DNA from: Streptomyces rapamycinicus NRRL 5491
GTDB lineage: Bacteria > Actinomycetota > Actinomycetes > Streptomycetales > Streptomycetaceae
Assembly: GCF_024298965.1 (NCBI RefSeq)
Contig: NZ_CP085193.1
Span: forward strand, 5,766,001 to 5,830,000
Direction of reading: 5' to 3'
Length of the DNA stretch: 64,000 bases
A model generated the notes under the pieces. It made no database searches. It was not told the DNA's origin and saw only the letters and a list, made by a program, of their open reading frames with translations. Both the position numbers and the translations under genes were made by a program. Position 1 is the stretch's first letter, and every line of letters begins with the position of its first letter. This document shows positions 40,212 through 49,183 of this stretch, piece by piece.

Positions 40212-41765
40212 TCAGGTACGGGGGCTTCGCTCGCCCGGGTCCAGGGGCGGCGCGGACACCCCGCAGTGGTAGGCGCACTCGGGGCGGCACGGCGGCCCCG
40301 CCGCCCGCGCGACGCCCTCCGCCGACACCGCGGCCCCGGCCCTCTCCGGCTCCGCGCCCACCTCCGCGCCCGCCTGCTCCAGCGCGTCCGAGCGCACCGT
40401 GCACCAGGCGAGGACCGCCCCCAGCACCAGCACCCCGGCGCAGATCGGCATCGCCCGCCGGAAGGTGCTCGAAAAGGCGTCCGCCGACCGGTACGCCTCC
40501 GGTCCCATCCCCGCGAGCAGCGGCAGCGCCGCCACCGCGACCAGCCCGGCCGCCCGCGCCGCCGCGTTGTTCACCCCGCTGGCCAGGCCCGCTCGGGCGA
40601 CGTCCACCGAGGCCAGGACGGTCGCGGTGAGCGGGGCGACCACCACGACCATGCCCAGGCCCAGCACCAGCAGCGCGGGCAGGATGTCCCGCCAGTACAC
40701 CGCCCCCACTCCGGCCCGGGTCATCAGCAGCATTCCCGCCGCGCACAGCAGCGGGCCGACGGTCAGCGGGATCCGCGGGCCGATGCGCTTGCCCAGCTCC
40801 CCCGAACGGGCCGACAGCAGCAGCATCAGCGTGGTCGTGGGCAGCAGCGCGGTACCGGCGGCGAGCGCGGAGTAGCCCACCACCACCTGGAGGTCGAGCA
40901 CCGAGAGGAAGAAAAAGCCGCCGAACGCCGCGTAGACGCACAGGGTCACCACATTGACGGCGCTGAACTGGCGGGAGGCGAAGATGGAGAGCGGCAGCAT
41001 GGGCTCGCGCAGCCTCCGCTCCACGACGATGAAGACCGCCCCCAGCGCCAGCCCGGCGACGCCCGGAACCACCACGGCGGGCGAGGCGCCCTTCTGCGGC
41101 GCGGCGATCAGCGCATAGGTGACCAGGGCGAGCGCCGCCGCCCCCAGCACGGCGCCGAGGACGTCGAACCGGCCGCGCGGCCGCGGATCACGGGTCTCCG
41201 GTACGTGGCGCAAAGCCACCGGCACACACACCGCCGCCAGCGGCACATTGATGAAGAACACCCAGCGCCAGCCGGGCCCGTCCACCAGCCAGCCGCCGAG
41301 GAACGGCCCGATCGCCGCCCCGATGCCGCCGAAGCCGGACCACAGCCCGATCGCCCGCGCCCGGTCATCGGCGTGGATCACCGACTGGATCAGCGCAAGC
41401 GAGCCGGGGGTGAGCAGCGCCCCGCCGATGCCCTGGAACGCACGCGCGGCGATGAGCACCCCGGCGTTCGGTGCCAGCCCGCACGCCAGCGAGGCCAGCG
41501 CGAACCACACCACCCCGATGACGAACACCCGCCGCCGCCCGAACCGGTCCCCGAGCGCCCCGCCGAGCAGGATCAGCCCGGCGAGGGTGAGCATGTAGGC
41601 GTTGACGGTCCACTGCAGTACGGGGAGATCGGCGCCCAGGTCGAGGCCGATGCGCGGCAGGGCGACATTGACGACGGTGCTGTCGAGCAGGGCCATCGCG
41701 GAGCCCAGCACGGTGGTGAACACCAGCCACCGCCCAGCCGGCACGGACAGTCGCACACCTGCCAT
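40212..41765 (-). CDS. MFS drug-efflux transporter, DHA2 (14-helix) family
   Basis: A 517-residue proton-driven exporter. The ATG at 41765 precedes MAGVRLSVPAGRW. Family marks are LDSTVVNVALPRIG in helix 1, GGALGDRFGRRR in the first loop, and GIGGALLTPGSLALIQ (motif C region). The last about 50 residues form a cysteine-containing, probably disordered cytoplasmic tail. Substrate and regulator are not evident. Confidence 0.93.
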   Translation of the reverse strand: MAGVRLSVPAGRWLVFTTVLGSAMALLDSTVVNVALPRIGLDLGADLPVLQWTVNAYMLTLAGLILLGGALGDRFGRRRVFVIGVVWFALASLACGLAPNAGVLIAARAFQGIGGALLTPGSLALIQSVIHADDRARAIGLWSGFGGIGAAIGPFLGGWLVDGPGWRWVFFINVPLAAVCVPVALRHVPETRDPRPRGRFDVLGAVLGAAALALVTYALIAAPQKGASPAVVVPGVAGLALGAVFIVVERRLREPMLPLSIFASRQFSAVNVVTLCVYAAFGGFFFLSVLDLQVVVGYSALAAGTALLPTTTLMLLLSARSGELGKRIGPRIPLTVGPLLCAAGMLLMTRAGVGAVYWRDILPALLVLGLGMVVVVAPLTATVLASVDVARAGLASGVNNAAARAAGLVAVAALPLLAGMGPEAYRSADAFSSTFRRAMPICAGVLVLGAVLAWCTVRSDALEQAGAEVGAEPERAGAAVSAEGVARAAGPPCRPECAYHCGVSAPPLDPGERSPRT

Positions 41766-41816
41766 ACCTGGATCATGCCCCGGGCGGCGCCCCCGGGGCC
41801 AGCCCAGAACGCAATC

Positions 41817-41854
41817 GGGCCCGGCGGCTCGCCGCAAGGGCGAGCGCCGGGCCC
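41817..41854 (-). terminator. Terminator after fba
   Basis: A 16-bp GC stem (GGGCCCGGC.GCTCGCC against GGCGAGC.GCCGGGCCC) with one bulged base and a 5-nt loop, 20 bp past the fba stop. Confidence 0.8.
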
Positions 41855-41873
41855 GAGAGGGCGAGCCGGAGAG

Positions 41874-42896
41874 CTACTTCAGCTTCGTCCCGGTGGACCG
41901 AAGATCCGCACAAGCCTTGGTGACCCGCTCAGCCATCCCCGTCTCGGCCAGCTTCCCCCAGCTCCGCGGGTCGTACGTCTTCTTGTTGCCGACCTCGCCA
42001 TCCACCTTCAGCACCCCGTCGTAGTTGCGGAACATGTGGTCCGCGATCGGACGGGTGAAGGCGTACTGGGTGTCCGTGTCGAGGTTCATCTTCACCACGC
42101 CGTTCTCCAGCGCGGTGCGGATCTCCTGCTCCGTGGAGCCGGAGCCGCCGTGGAAGACGAAGAAGAACGGGTCCTGCTTGCCGTACTTCGCGCCGACACC
42201 GTCCTGGAGGTCACGCAGCAGCTCCGGGCGGAGGACGACATTGCCCGGCTTGTAGACGCCGTGGACGTTGCCGAAGGAGGCGGCCAGCAGGTAGCGGCCC
42301 TTGTCGCCCAGGCCCAGGGCCTCGGCGGTGCGCAGGGCGTCGTCCACCGTCGTGTACAGCTTGTCGTTGATCTCGTGCGTGACGCCGTCCTCCTCGCCAC
42401 CGGTCGGGGTGATCTCGACCTCGAGGATGATCTTCGCCTTGACCGCCTCGGCCAGCAGCTCCTGCGCGATGTCGAGGTTGTCGGCGAGGGTCTCGGCGGA
42501 ACCGTCCCACATATGGGACTGGAACAGCGGGTTCTGGCCCTTGGCGACGCGCTCCTGCGAGATCTTGAGCAGCGGACGGACATAGCCGTCCAGCTTGTCC
42601 TTCGGGCAGTGGTCGGTGTGCAGGGCGATGTTGACCGGGTACTTCTCGGCCACGACATGCGCGAGCTCGGCGAGCCCGACCGCACCGGTCACCATGTCCT
42701 TCTTGTACTGGCCACCCAGGAACTCGGCACCACCGGTGGAGATCTGGACGATGCCGTCGCTCTCCGCCTCGGCGAAGCCGCGCAGGGCGGCGTGCAGAGT
42801 CTGCGTCGAGGTCACGTTGATCGCCGGGTAGGCGAACTTGCCCGCCTTCGCCCGGTCGAGCATCTCGTTGTAGATCTCAGGGGATGCGATGGGCAT
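41874..42896 (-). CDS. fba: Class II fructose-1,6-bisphosphate aldolase
   Basis: A zinc-dependent glycolytic aldolase. 340 residues from the ATG at 42896 with a strong AAGGAG site. Metal and catalytic motifs: ALHTDHCPKD near residue 100, SHMWDGSAE, and VFHGGSGSTEQEIRTAL with the phosphate-binding Gly-Ser. KMNLDTDTQYAFTRP closes the active site. Single-gene unit with its own terminator. parS lies 140 bp upstream. Confidence 0.97.
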   Translation of the reverse strand: MPIASPEIYNEMLDRAKAGKFAYPAINVTSTQTLHAALRGFAEAESDGIVQISTGGAEFLGGQYKKDMVTGAVGLAELAHVVAEKYPVNIALHTDHCPKDKLDGYVRPLLKISQERVAKGQNPLFQSHMWDGSAETLADNLDIAQELLAEAVKAKIILEVEITPTGGEEDGVTHEINDKLYTTVDDALRTAEALGLGDKGRYLLAASFGNVHGVYKPGNVVLRPELLRDLQDGVGAKYGKQDPFFFVFHGGSGSTEQEIRTALENGVVKMNLDTDTQYAFTRPIADHMFRNYDGVLKVDGEVGNKKTYDPRSWGKLAETGMAERVTKACADLRSTGTKLK

Positions 42897-43032
42897 CTGA
42901 CCGCTCCTTGTATGTGCGGGTTAGTCGTACTTGGCCCTGACCTAGGGGCGACGTCATCGTCGGGGCCATAATCCCAGACTCCGCCGATTGCTCTACACGG
43001 CGCACGCCGAGACCACACGGACGGGGGTGGGT

Positions 43033-43048
43033 GGTTTCACGTGAAACC
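43033..43048. promoter_or_regulatory. parS: parS centromere-like site (ParB binding)
   Basis: GGTTTCACGTGAAACC is a perfect 16-bp palindrome containing the 14-bp ParB target GTTTCACGTGAAAC without mismatch. In Streptomyces such sites cluster within a few hundred kb of oriC. It lies in the intergenic gap between pyrE and fba. Confidence 0.92.
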
Positions 43049-43068
43049 TCCCGCCTCTCCAGCCTGCA

Positions 43069-43106
43069 TGATTCAGCTCCTGATTCAGCTGGCTCCTGAT
43101 TCAGCT
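43069..43106. repeat. Repeat containing the pyrE stop codon
   Basis: GATTCAGCT recurs at 43070, 43082 and 43098. The third copy includes the complement of the pyrE TGA (43101-43103). Confidence 0.85.
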
Positions 43107-43640
43107 CAGCCCGAGGTCGGTGAGCGAGTACGCCGGGAGGTACGGCAGCCCGGCGTCCGCGATCGCGGGCGCGGCGCCGCGCTCGACGATCGTCGCGACC
43201 GCGACGACCTTCGCGCCCGCCTCCCGCGCCGCCTCCACCGCGGTCAGCGGCGAACCGCCGGTGGTGGAGGTGTCCTCGACCACCAGCACCCGGCGGCCCG
43301 CGATGTCCGGGCCCTCGATCCGCCGCTGCATTCCGTGCGTCTTCTGGGCCTTGCGGACCACGAAGGCGTCGAGCCGGCGCCCGCGCGCGGCGGCGGCGTG
43401 CAGCATGGACGTGGCCACCGGGTCGGCGCCCAGCGTCAGCCCGCCCACCGCGTCGTACTCCAGATGGGCCGTGGTCTCGAGCATGACCTGCCCGACCAGC
43501 GGCGCGGCCTCGGCGTCCAGGGTGATCCGGCGCAGGTCGATGTAGTAGTCGGCCTCACGCCCGGAGGAGAGGGTCACCTTGCCGTGGACCACGGCCTTGT
43601 CCTTGATCTGCTGCAGCAGGGCGTCACGCGCATCGCTCAT
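43101..43640 (-). CDS. pyrE: Orotate phosphoribosyltransferase
   Basis: PyrE transfers phosphoribose from PRPP to orotate in pyrimidine synthesis. 179 residues from the ATG at 43640 (MSDARDALLQQIKDKAVVHG). A GTG two codons earlier (43646) is possible. The PRPP loop is VLVVEDTSTTGGSPL, and VRKAQKTHG is the catalytic flexible loop. It is separate from the main pyr operon, as is usual in this genus. Confidence 0.95.
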   Translation of the reverse strand: MSDARDALLQQIKDKAVVHGKVTLSSGREADYYIDLRRITLDAEAAPLVGQVMLETTAHLEYDAVGGLTLGADPVATSMLHAAAARGRRLDAFVVRKAQKTHGMQRRIEGPDIAGRRVLVVEDTSTTGGSPLTAVEAAREAGAKVVAVATIVERGAAPAIADAGLPYLPAYSLTDLGLS

Positions 43641-43690
43641 GCGCACGAGCTTATGCGGTGGCCCTCGGAACCCCCCAAGCCGCTCCGTAC

Positions 43691-43755
43691 CGTGAGACCG
43701 ACCACGTCAGACCAACCGTGCCAGACCGACCACGTCAGGCCGACCGCGTCAGGCC
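43691..43755. repeat. 14-bp tandem repeat containing the epimerase stop codon
   Basis: Four and a half contiguous units of CGTCAG(A/G)CCGACC(A/G). The last partial unit contains the TCA of the epimerase stop (43749-43751). Confidence 0.88.
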
Positions 43756-44564
43756 AGTGTGCGCCAGCTCCAGGTCATGGCGATCTCCAGCGGCTCGATG
43801 GGGGTGACCAGGCGCGGCATGAGGTTGAGGCCGTTGGGCGGGCCGGACTGCGGTTCGACGCACACCGCCTCCGCCTGCTCGTCGTAGACGACCACCCACT
43901 CCGTCCGGCTGGTGACCTTCAGCTCGAGCCGGCCGGGCCAGGTGAGCGTGACGTCCGCCCCCTGCGGCATCCCGAAGCAGTCGTCCCAGGGGCCGGGCTT
44001 CGGCGCGATCCGGCGGCCGGTGGGGAGGTGGTCCTCGCCGCGCTCCTCCTGCCATGCGGCGTCGAAGGCGATCTCGGCATCGGCGCCGCCGTCGCCCAGG
44101 TTCCGCAGGAACCACGGATGCCAGCCCGCCTGTGCCGGGAAGGAGTCGCCCCCGGTCTCCACGCTCATGGTGACGGTCAGGCTGTCCGGGGAGAGCTCGA
44201 AGGTCTGGGTGACCCGGCCCTCGTACGGCCAGGGGTCGGCGAGGTCGTAGGTGAAGGCCGCGCTGGACCGGCCCGTGCCGGCGGGGGCCCATTCGACGTT
44301 CCGGCCGGTCCCGTGGATCGCGTGCGGCGGGGAGTTGATGGGCAGTTGGTGGGTCCGCCCGCCGTTGCGGAACCGGCCAAGACCGGTCCGGCCGCACCAC
44401 GGCACCATCGGGAACGACCCGAACCGCGGGCCCTGCCGCAGCAGCTCCGTACCGCCGATGCGCAGTGAACCGATACGGCAGCCGTTCTCGGGTGAGACGG
44501 TCAGCTCGGCGTCCCCGGCGGTCAGCCGTACGCCCTTGGTCTCCGTTGTGTCTTCGGTGGTCAC
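43749..44564 (-). CDS. Aldose 1-epimerase family protein
   Basis: A 271-residue mutarotase-like beta-sandwich enzyme. Visible marks: NSPPHAIHGTGRN with the first catalytic His, AGWHPWFLRNLG with the second, and the acidic CVEPQSGPPNGLN near the end with the catalytic Glu. The start is the GTG at 44564. It probably interconverts hexose anomers. The preferred sugar is unknown. Confidence 0.9.
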   Translation of the reverse strand: MTTEDTTETKGVRLTAGDAELTVSPENGCRIGSLRIGGTELLRQGPRFGSFPMVPWCGRTGLGRFRNGGRTHQLPINSPPHAIHGTGRNVEWAPAGTGRSSAAFTYDLADPWPYEGRVTQTFELSPDSLTVTMSVETGGDSFPAQAGWHPWFLRNLGDGGADAEIAFDAAWQEERGEDHLPTGRRIAPKPGPWDDCFGMPQGADVTLTWPGRLELKVTSRTEWVVVYDEQAEAVCVEPQSGPPNGLNLMPRLVTPIEPLEIAMTWSWRTLA

Positions 44565-44588
44565 AACACCGAGCCTATGCGCCCGGGC

Positions 44589-45491
44589 TCATCGGCGGCG
44601 GCGAAGTACGCGACGGCCCACGACGACGACGGAGGCGAGCACGACGGCCGCGGCGGGCGCGGCCCAGCGCAGGGTGGCGCTGGTGGAGACGGTCTCGGGT
44701 GCGGGCACCGGGGCGTAGCGGCCGCGCGGCGGGGCGTGGTCGACCTCCTCGGTGGAGCGGCCGATCATCGTGCGGCGGGCGTGGGCGGCCTCGGCCGGGG
44801 GCTCCTCGTCCAGGTCGTCGAGCTCGCCGAAGCCGACGGGCTCCTCGACACCGTCCACCTCGTCTAGGTCCTCGAGGTCGCCGACGTCTTCGATGTCCAT
44901 GTCGTCGGCCGACAGCGGAAGCTCGGCCTCGGTCGGCAGGCCGGTCTCATCCGCGGCGGCGGCCGCCGCACCCGCGTCAGCGGCCGCATCGGTGGACTCG
45001 TCGGCGGTCGCTTCGGTGGCCTGGCCGGGGGCCTCGTCCTCCGTGGGCGCGCTGATCGGGGATGTCTCCAGCCCGGCCGTGAGCGCCGCGGCGAACCGGT
45101 CCAGCATGCGCCGCGCCACGGTGATGGCCGCCTCGTCGTCGAACTCGGCCAGCCGCCCCTCGCTGTGCACCGTCCCGGAGCAGTTCAGCTCCGTACCGCC
45201 CTCGACGGGCTTCGGCGTGATGGTCAGCGCGAGCTTCACCGAGCCGCTGCCGCGCGCCTCGCCGCCCTCGCCCTCGACCTCGAAGGCATCGGCGCGCCGG
45301 ACGACGCGCAGCGCGCCGCGATAGGTGATGGTGGACCCGCCGATGCGCAGCCGCAGCCGGCCGGCGAGCGGACCGGCGGCCTCATCGGCGTCCTGCTGGA
45401 GCCCGGGAACGCAACGAGCGACGCGGGCGGGCTCCGCGAGCGCCAGCCGTACGGTGTCGACGGGAAACGGAACGAACACCTCATGCTCCAT
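44589..45491 (-). CDS. SRPBCC (CoxG-like) protein with C-terminal membrane anchor
   Basis: A 300-residue protein. An N-terminal CoxG/SRPBCC domain (1-145: [35 protein letters not shown]) is joined by an acidic Glu/Asp linker (about 150-235) to a membrane helix (about 275-293) and basic end RRVLRRRR. CoxG proteins help place CO dehydrogenase at the membrane, but no cox genes are here. The -10-like TACTGT lies 8 nt before the ATG, with no ribosome binding site. The mRNA may be leaderless. Confidence 0.85.
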   Translation of the reverse strand: MEHEVFVPFPVDTVRLALAEPARVARCVPGLQQDADEAAGPLAGRLRLRIGGSTITYRGALRVVRRADAFEVEGEGGEARGSGSVKLALTITPKPVEGGTELNCSGTVHSEGRLAEFDDEAAITVARRMLDRFAAALTAGLETSPISAPTEDEAPGQATEATADESTDAAADAGAAAAAADETGLPTEAELPLSADDMDIEDVGDLEDLDEVDGVEEPVGFGELDDLDEEPPAEAAHARRTMIGRSTEEVDHAPPRGRYAPVPAPETVSTSATLRWAAPAAAVVLASVVVVGRRVLRRRR

Positions 45492-46058
45492 AGGTCAAAA
45501 CAGTACCCATCGCGCGTTCACTGAGACCCGTTCCCGCACAACTTTCCGCGCGCCGCTGGCGTACGCCGCCGACGCGAGCCCCCGGCGCGCGGACCCGCCC
45601 CGCACGCGGGTGGGCACCCGCCGCCGGACCCGCCGCCGGACCCGCCGCCCACCGCCGGGCCCGCCGTGGCGTCACACAGGGGGTGTCCGGCGGACCACGC
45701 GGCGGAGCCGCATAGCTTCCCCCTACCCGCCCCTCCCCGAAACTGGGGCTCTGCCCCAGACCCCGGGGGCCGGGGTCCAGGGGCGAAGCCCCTGGTAGCG
45801 GGGAGGGGCGGGTAGGGGAAAGATCCGCCACAGACGTCAAGATCCGTCGACACCCCACAGGCCGGGGCGTCACTCCCCACAGCGCGGGCGTCACTCCCCA
45901 CAGCGCGGGCGTCACTCCCCACAGCGCGGGCGTCACTCCCCACAGCGCGGGCGTCACTCCCCACAGCGCGGGCGTCACTCCCCACAGCGCGGGCGTCACT
46001 CCCCACAGCGCGGGCGTCACTCCCCACAGCGCGGGCGTCACTCCCCACAGCGCGGACG
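45492..46058. other. 567-bp gap with palindromic element and 21-bp array
   Basis: No gene. It contains GGACCCGCCGCC repeats (about 45615-45660), intergenic element copy 5 (45712-45833) and most of the 21-bp tandem array. Confidence 0.7.
45712..45833. repeat. Palindromic intergenic element (copy 5, complete and self-inverted)
   Basis: The pyrimidine block CTTCCCCCTACCCGCCCCTC at the left and its inverse GGGAGGGGCGGGTAGGGGAA at the right enclose GGGGCTCTGCCCCAGACCCC and its partner. The whole 120 bp can fold into one long cruciform. Confidence 0.7.
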
Positions 46059-46078
46059 TCACTCCCCATAGCGCGGAC
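45848..46078. repeat. 21-bp tandem array, ten copies plus one degenerate
   Basis: The unit starts GTCACTCCCCACAGCG and continues CGGGC. Copies begin at 45869 and every 21 bp to 46058. The last two carry GGAC for GGGC. The stop codon of the spermidine-synthase-like gene (46059-46061) lies in the rightmost copy, so the array looks like an amplification of that gene's end. Confidence 0.95.
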
Positions 46079-47649
46079 GCATGAGCGTCGACGGGGGCAG
46101 ACCCGCCTCCCGAGCGCGCTCGGCCGTGCGCCGGGCCGCCCGCAGCCCCTCCTCCGTCAGCGAGCGCGGCCGCGGCCGGTGCGGGGCCAGCCGCAGCCCG
46201 ACCGGGGAGCGCGCCGCCAGGACGAAGCCCCAGTCGGGCGGGCTGCCGCGCCCGGGGCGCGGGGCGCCGATCACATACGGAGTGGTCCGCAGCCCGACCG
46301 AGCGCATCGTCGCGTCCACCGTCCAGAACGCCCGCGGATCGGGCCGCAGCGGCCCGGCGTGGACCACCAGCCGGCCGCCGGGCGCCAGCACCCGCTCGGC
46401 CAGACCGTAGAACTCCTGGGAGTAGTACTTGGTGCTCGGGGTGAGCTCGGGGGCGGGCAGATCGCACACCACCACGTCGTACGCCATGGACCCGCGCAGC
46501 CAGTCGAAGGCGTCCGCCGTCACCGCCCGCACCCGCGGATCGCGGTAGGCGCCGCCGTTGAGCGCGGACAGCCCGGGATCGCGCCGGGCCAGCCGCACCA
46601 CCTCCGCGTCGCGCTCCACGACGGTCACCGAGCGGACCCCCGCGTACCGCAGGATCTCGCGCACCGCGAGCCCGTCGCCCCCGCCCAGCACCAGCACCCG
46701 GGCATGCGGTCCGGCGGCCATCGCCGGGTGGATCAGCGCCTCGTGGTAGCGGACCTCGTCGCGCCCGCTGACCCGCAGCCGCCCGTTGAGGAACAGCGAC
46801 AGCGGCCGCCCGCTCGTCCCCCCCGCCCACCAGCACGATCTCCTGCTCGCCGGTGCGCAGCGCGACCCGCACCCCCGGTCCGTAGACGGCCTGTCGGGCG
46901 GCCCGCTCGAAGGAGGGGGTCAGCACGGCACCGGCGGCCAGCGCGGCGAGCACCAGCCCATTGGCGACGATCAGCGTCCACCGCGCCCGCATGCTCAGAT
47001 CGCGGCGGAACAGCCAGAGCACCAGCGCGCCGCCCGCGACCGCGTTGACCGCACCGGTGACCAGCGCGCCGGTCAGCTGGCCTAACGCGGGCAGCAGCAG
47101 AAACGGAAAGGCGAGCCCGCCGACCAGCGCGCCCACATAGTCCGCCGCGAACAGATCGGCCACCGCGCCGCCCGCGTCCTGCCGGCGCACCCGCTGGATG
47201 AGGGTCATCAGCAGCGGCACCTCGGCCCCGATGAGCACACCGATGGCGAACGAGAAGCCGACGAGCGCGGAGCGCGAGTGACCGCCCCACGCGAAGCACG
47301 CGTACAGCGCCATCGCCGAGCAGCCGCCGACGAGCGCGAGCACCGCCTCGACGGCGCCGAAGCCCACGGCGGCCCGGCAGCGCAGCCGCTTGGCCAGCAG
47401 CGAGCCGACGCCCATGGCGAAGACCATCACGGACAGCACCACGGATGCCTGGGTGACCGAGTCACCCGCCAAGTACGAGGCGAGGGCGACGAGTTCGAGC
47501 TCGTAGACGAGGCCGCAGGCGGCGCAGACGAAGACCGTGCCGAGCACGAGGAAGCGGCCGAGCCCCGCCCGCACGGGCAGCCGCGCCGGAGGGCCGGATT
47601 CCGGCGACGACGGCGCATCCGAGACGGCGGACATGGGCGAATCGATCAC
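46059..47649 (-). pseudogene. Spermidine-synthase-like membrane protein, frameshifted at a G7 tract
   Basis: The intact relative is a membrane protein with about seven N-terminal helices fused to an aminopropyltransferase-like Rossmann domain. The first about 278 residues ([12 protein letters not shown] onward) read to [12 protein letters not shown]. The rest ([57 protein letters not shown]) is in the next frame. The shift is at seven C on the plus strand (46818-46824). One base fewer would join both halves into about 529 residues. All other motifs are intact, so the shift is recent, a phase-variable switch, or a sequencing error. Start GTG 47649 or ATG 47634. Confidence 0.85.
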
Positions 47650-47754
47650 AAAGGGAACGCTACGTCACATATCGCTTACGTCTCGTCCCCCACACGAGTG
47701 CATTGCCGTTCGTACGTCTGGCATCGATGGCCTCTTGGCCATGCGCGATCCCCT

Positions 47755-48357
47755 TCAGACACAGGGGACTTGGGGCGACACCCCGCCCGACAGCCCGTCC
47801 GCGAGACCACCCATATCGAGCCCGCCCGCACCCGGCGGCCGGAGCGCGGCCGGCACCCGGGCCCCCACACAGGTGCGGGTGGTGACCAACCGCCCCTCCT
47901 GGGGGTAGGCATGCCAGGTACGCCAGCCCACCGTGCCCTCGTTCCACTGCGCGAGCAGCGCCGTGAACGCGTTCGGGCTGCCGGGGAACGTACCGGCCAG
48001 ACCGTGCGGATGGTCGGCCACCAGCGCGAGCAGCTCCTGCGCGCGCCCGGCGAAGGCCCCTTGCGACAACTCCTCGACGCGCGCCGCGAATTCGTATTCG
48101 CGGCCGTCGACGAGGGTGGAAACCCCCAGCGGAAGCGGGGTGCTGTTGCCGGACATACAGGCCACGGTCTCCGAGCAACGGCTGCCCTCCCCTTCGAGGA
48201 GGACCTGGTGGGAGGCTCCCAGAAGCCTCAACTGGACGGCGAAGTCATGGAGTTGAAGATCGAGCACAGCGAGGGCGGGAAGCGGTTCCCGTCCCAGGCC
48301 CCAGGCGAGGTCAGCGGCGCGGGTATCGGTGTAGGCAGTCTTGAGGGTCGTGAGCAT
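47755..48357 (-). CDS. DUF2617 protein
   Basis: A 200-residue protein of an actinobacterial family of unknown function. I start at the ATG at 48357 (MLTTLKTAYTDTRAADLAWGLG). The open frame continues upstream without similarity. Family-like stretches are HQVLLEG, CMSGNST and GTFPGSPNAFTALLAQ. The neighbouring genes on either side suggest no pathway. Confidence 0.85.
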   Translation of the reverse strand: MLTTLKTAYTDTRAADLAWGLGREPLPALAVLDLQLHDFAVQLRLLGASHQVLLEGEGSRCSETVACMSGNSTPLPLGVSTLVDGREYEFAARVEELSQGAFAGRAQELLALVADHPHGLAGTFPGSPNAFTALLAQWNEGTVGWRTWHAYPQEGRLVTTRTCVGARVPAALRPPGAGGLDMGGLADGLSGGVSPQVPCV

Positions 48358-48569
48358 GGATCGGCTCCGCAAGCACGCAGTGGAAAAAGTTGGGCCAGCT
48401 CGCCCCGCGGGGGACCAGGGGCATGCGCATACGGCGGCTCGTGCCCACGTGGGGCCGTAAGGTCGATTGGTGGTATACGGAATCATGAAATGCTGGGCGC
48501 CACATCGTTTTTACCCACCTTCGCCGGGTTTCCACCCCCTAGGGCGCTCCCTAGGTCAAGTGTTCAACA

Positions 48570-48609
48570 AGCCAGCGCCCGGCGCACGTTGGCGCGCCGG
48601 GCGCTGGCT
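48570..48609. terminator. Hairpin upstream of DUF2617
   Basis: AGCCAGCGCCCGGCGC and GCGCCGGGCGCTGGCT form a perfect 16-bp stem with an 8-nt loop. In minus-strand reading it ends the small Gly-rich gene unit before DUF2617. Confidence 0.85.
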
Positions 48610-48614
48610 CATCG

Positions 48615-48769
48615 CTTCACGGCCGTAAGAACGGGCGTGGTAACCGTAAGAAGGACATGGCAACCGTAAGAACGGCGTGGCGACCGTAAGGCCGCGTGAC
48701 GACCGTAGGAACGGTGCCGCAACCGTAAGAACGGTGCGGCGACCGTAAGGCCGTGGGAACCGCGGGTCA
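48615..48769. repeat. Degenerate 20-bp tandem array, about eight copies
   Basis: Units built on ACCGTAAGAACGGCGTGGC with variants. The last decayed unit reaches the stop codon of the Gly-rich gene (48767-48769). Each unit has a small CCGT...ACGG dyad. Confidence 0.8.
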
Positions 48770-49063
48770 GCCACCCCCGCCGCAGCCACCGCCACCACCA
48801 CCGCCGCCGCCACCGCAGCCACCCCCACCGCCGCAGCCGCTTCCGCCGCCGCAGCCACCGCCGCCGTGGTGACCACCCCCGTGATGGCCACCACCGCCGC
48901 CGCCGTCGCCACCGGCCCACCAGCCGCCACCGGCGGCCCCGCTGGAACCGGCGCCCCAGGACCGCTTGCGCCGCCCGCTGTACCCCTTCGACCGACCGGC
49001 GCCCAGCGCGGCGAGCGCCGCGAACGTGAACGCCAGCACGACAAAGATGACAACAGGACCCAT
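48767..49063 (-). CDS. Small membrane protein with Gly/Cys/His-rich tail
   Basis: A 98-residue protein from the ATG at 49063, which has GGAAGGAG at a good distance. One N-terminal membrane helix (about residues 4-21: VVIFVVLAFTFAALAAL) is followed by a basic turn (GRSKGYSGRRKRS) and a tail of glycine with GHHGGG and GGCGGG units, including five cysteines and four histidines. The Cys/His spacing could bind metal or form disulfides outside the cell. I do not recognise a family beyond a resemblance to Gly/Cys tails of other Streptomyces membrane proteins. Confidence 0.7.
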   Translation of the reverse strand: MGPVVIFVVLAFTFAALAALGAGRSKGYSGRRKRSWGAGSSGAAGGGWWAGGDGGGGGGHHGGGHHGGGGCGGGSGCGGGGGCGGGGGGGGGGCGGGG

Positions 49064-49183
49064 GGTCCTCACTCTCCTTCCAACCCCCGTAGCGAGGTAC
49101 CGCTTCGTACCTGCCGGGTCCCATGCCCGACCTCATGCGGGGTCAAAGCGAAGTTGAGGAAGTCCAGAGGTTCAGCGCACGGC

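Noticed and set aside
41874..43640. fba-pyrE as an operon
   Set aside because: A 200-bp gap holding parS and repeats, plus a good independent fba ribosome binding site, argue for separate units.
45518..46069. A 183-codon frame encoding repeated GSDARAV units
   Set aside because: It reads the 21-bp array in a frame unrelated to the upstream gene. No start signal.
45848..46078. CRISPR array
   Set aside because: The 21-bp units are directly adjacent with no unique spacers, no cas genes are present, and the stop codon of a gene is part of the array.
47660..48178. Alternative frames across DUF2617
   Set aside because: Only the 47755-48357 frame has family-like motifs.
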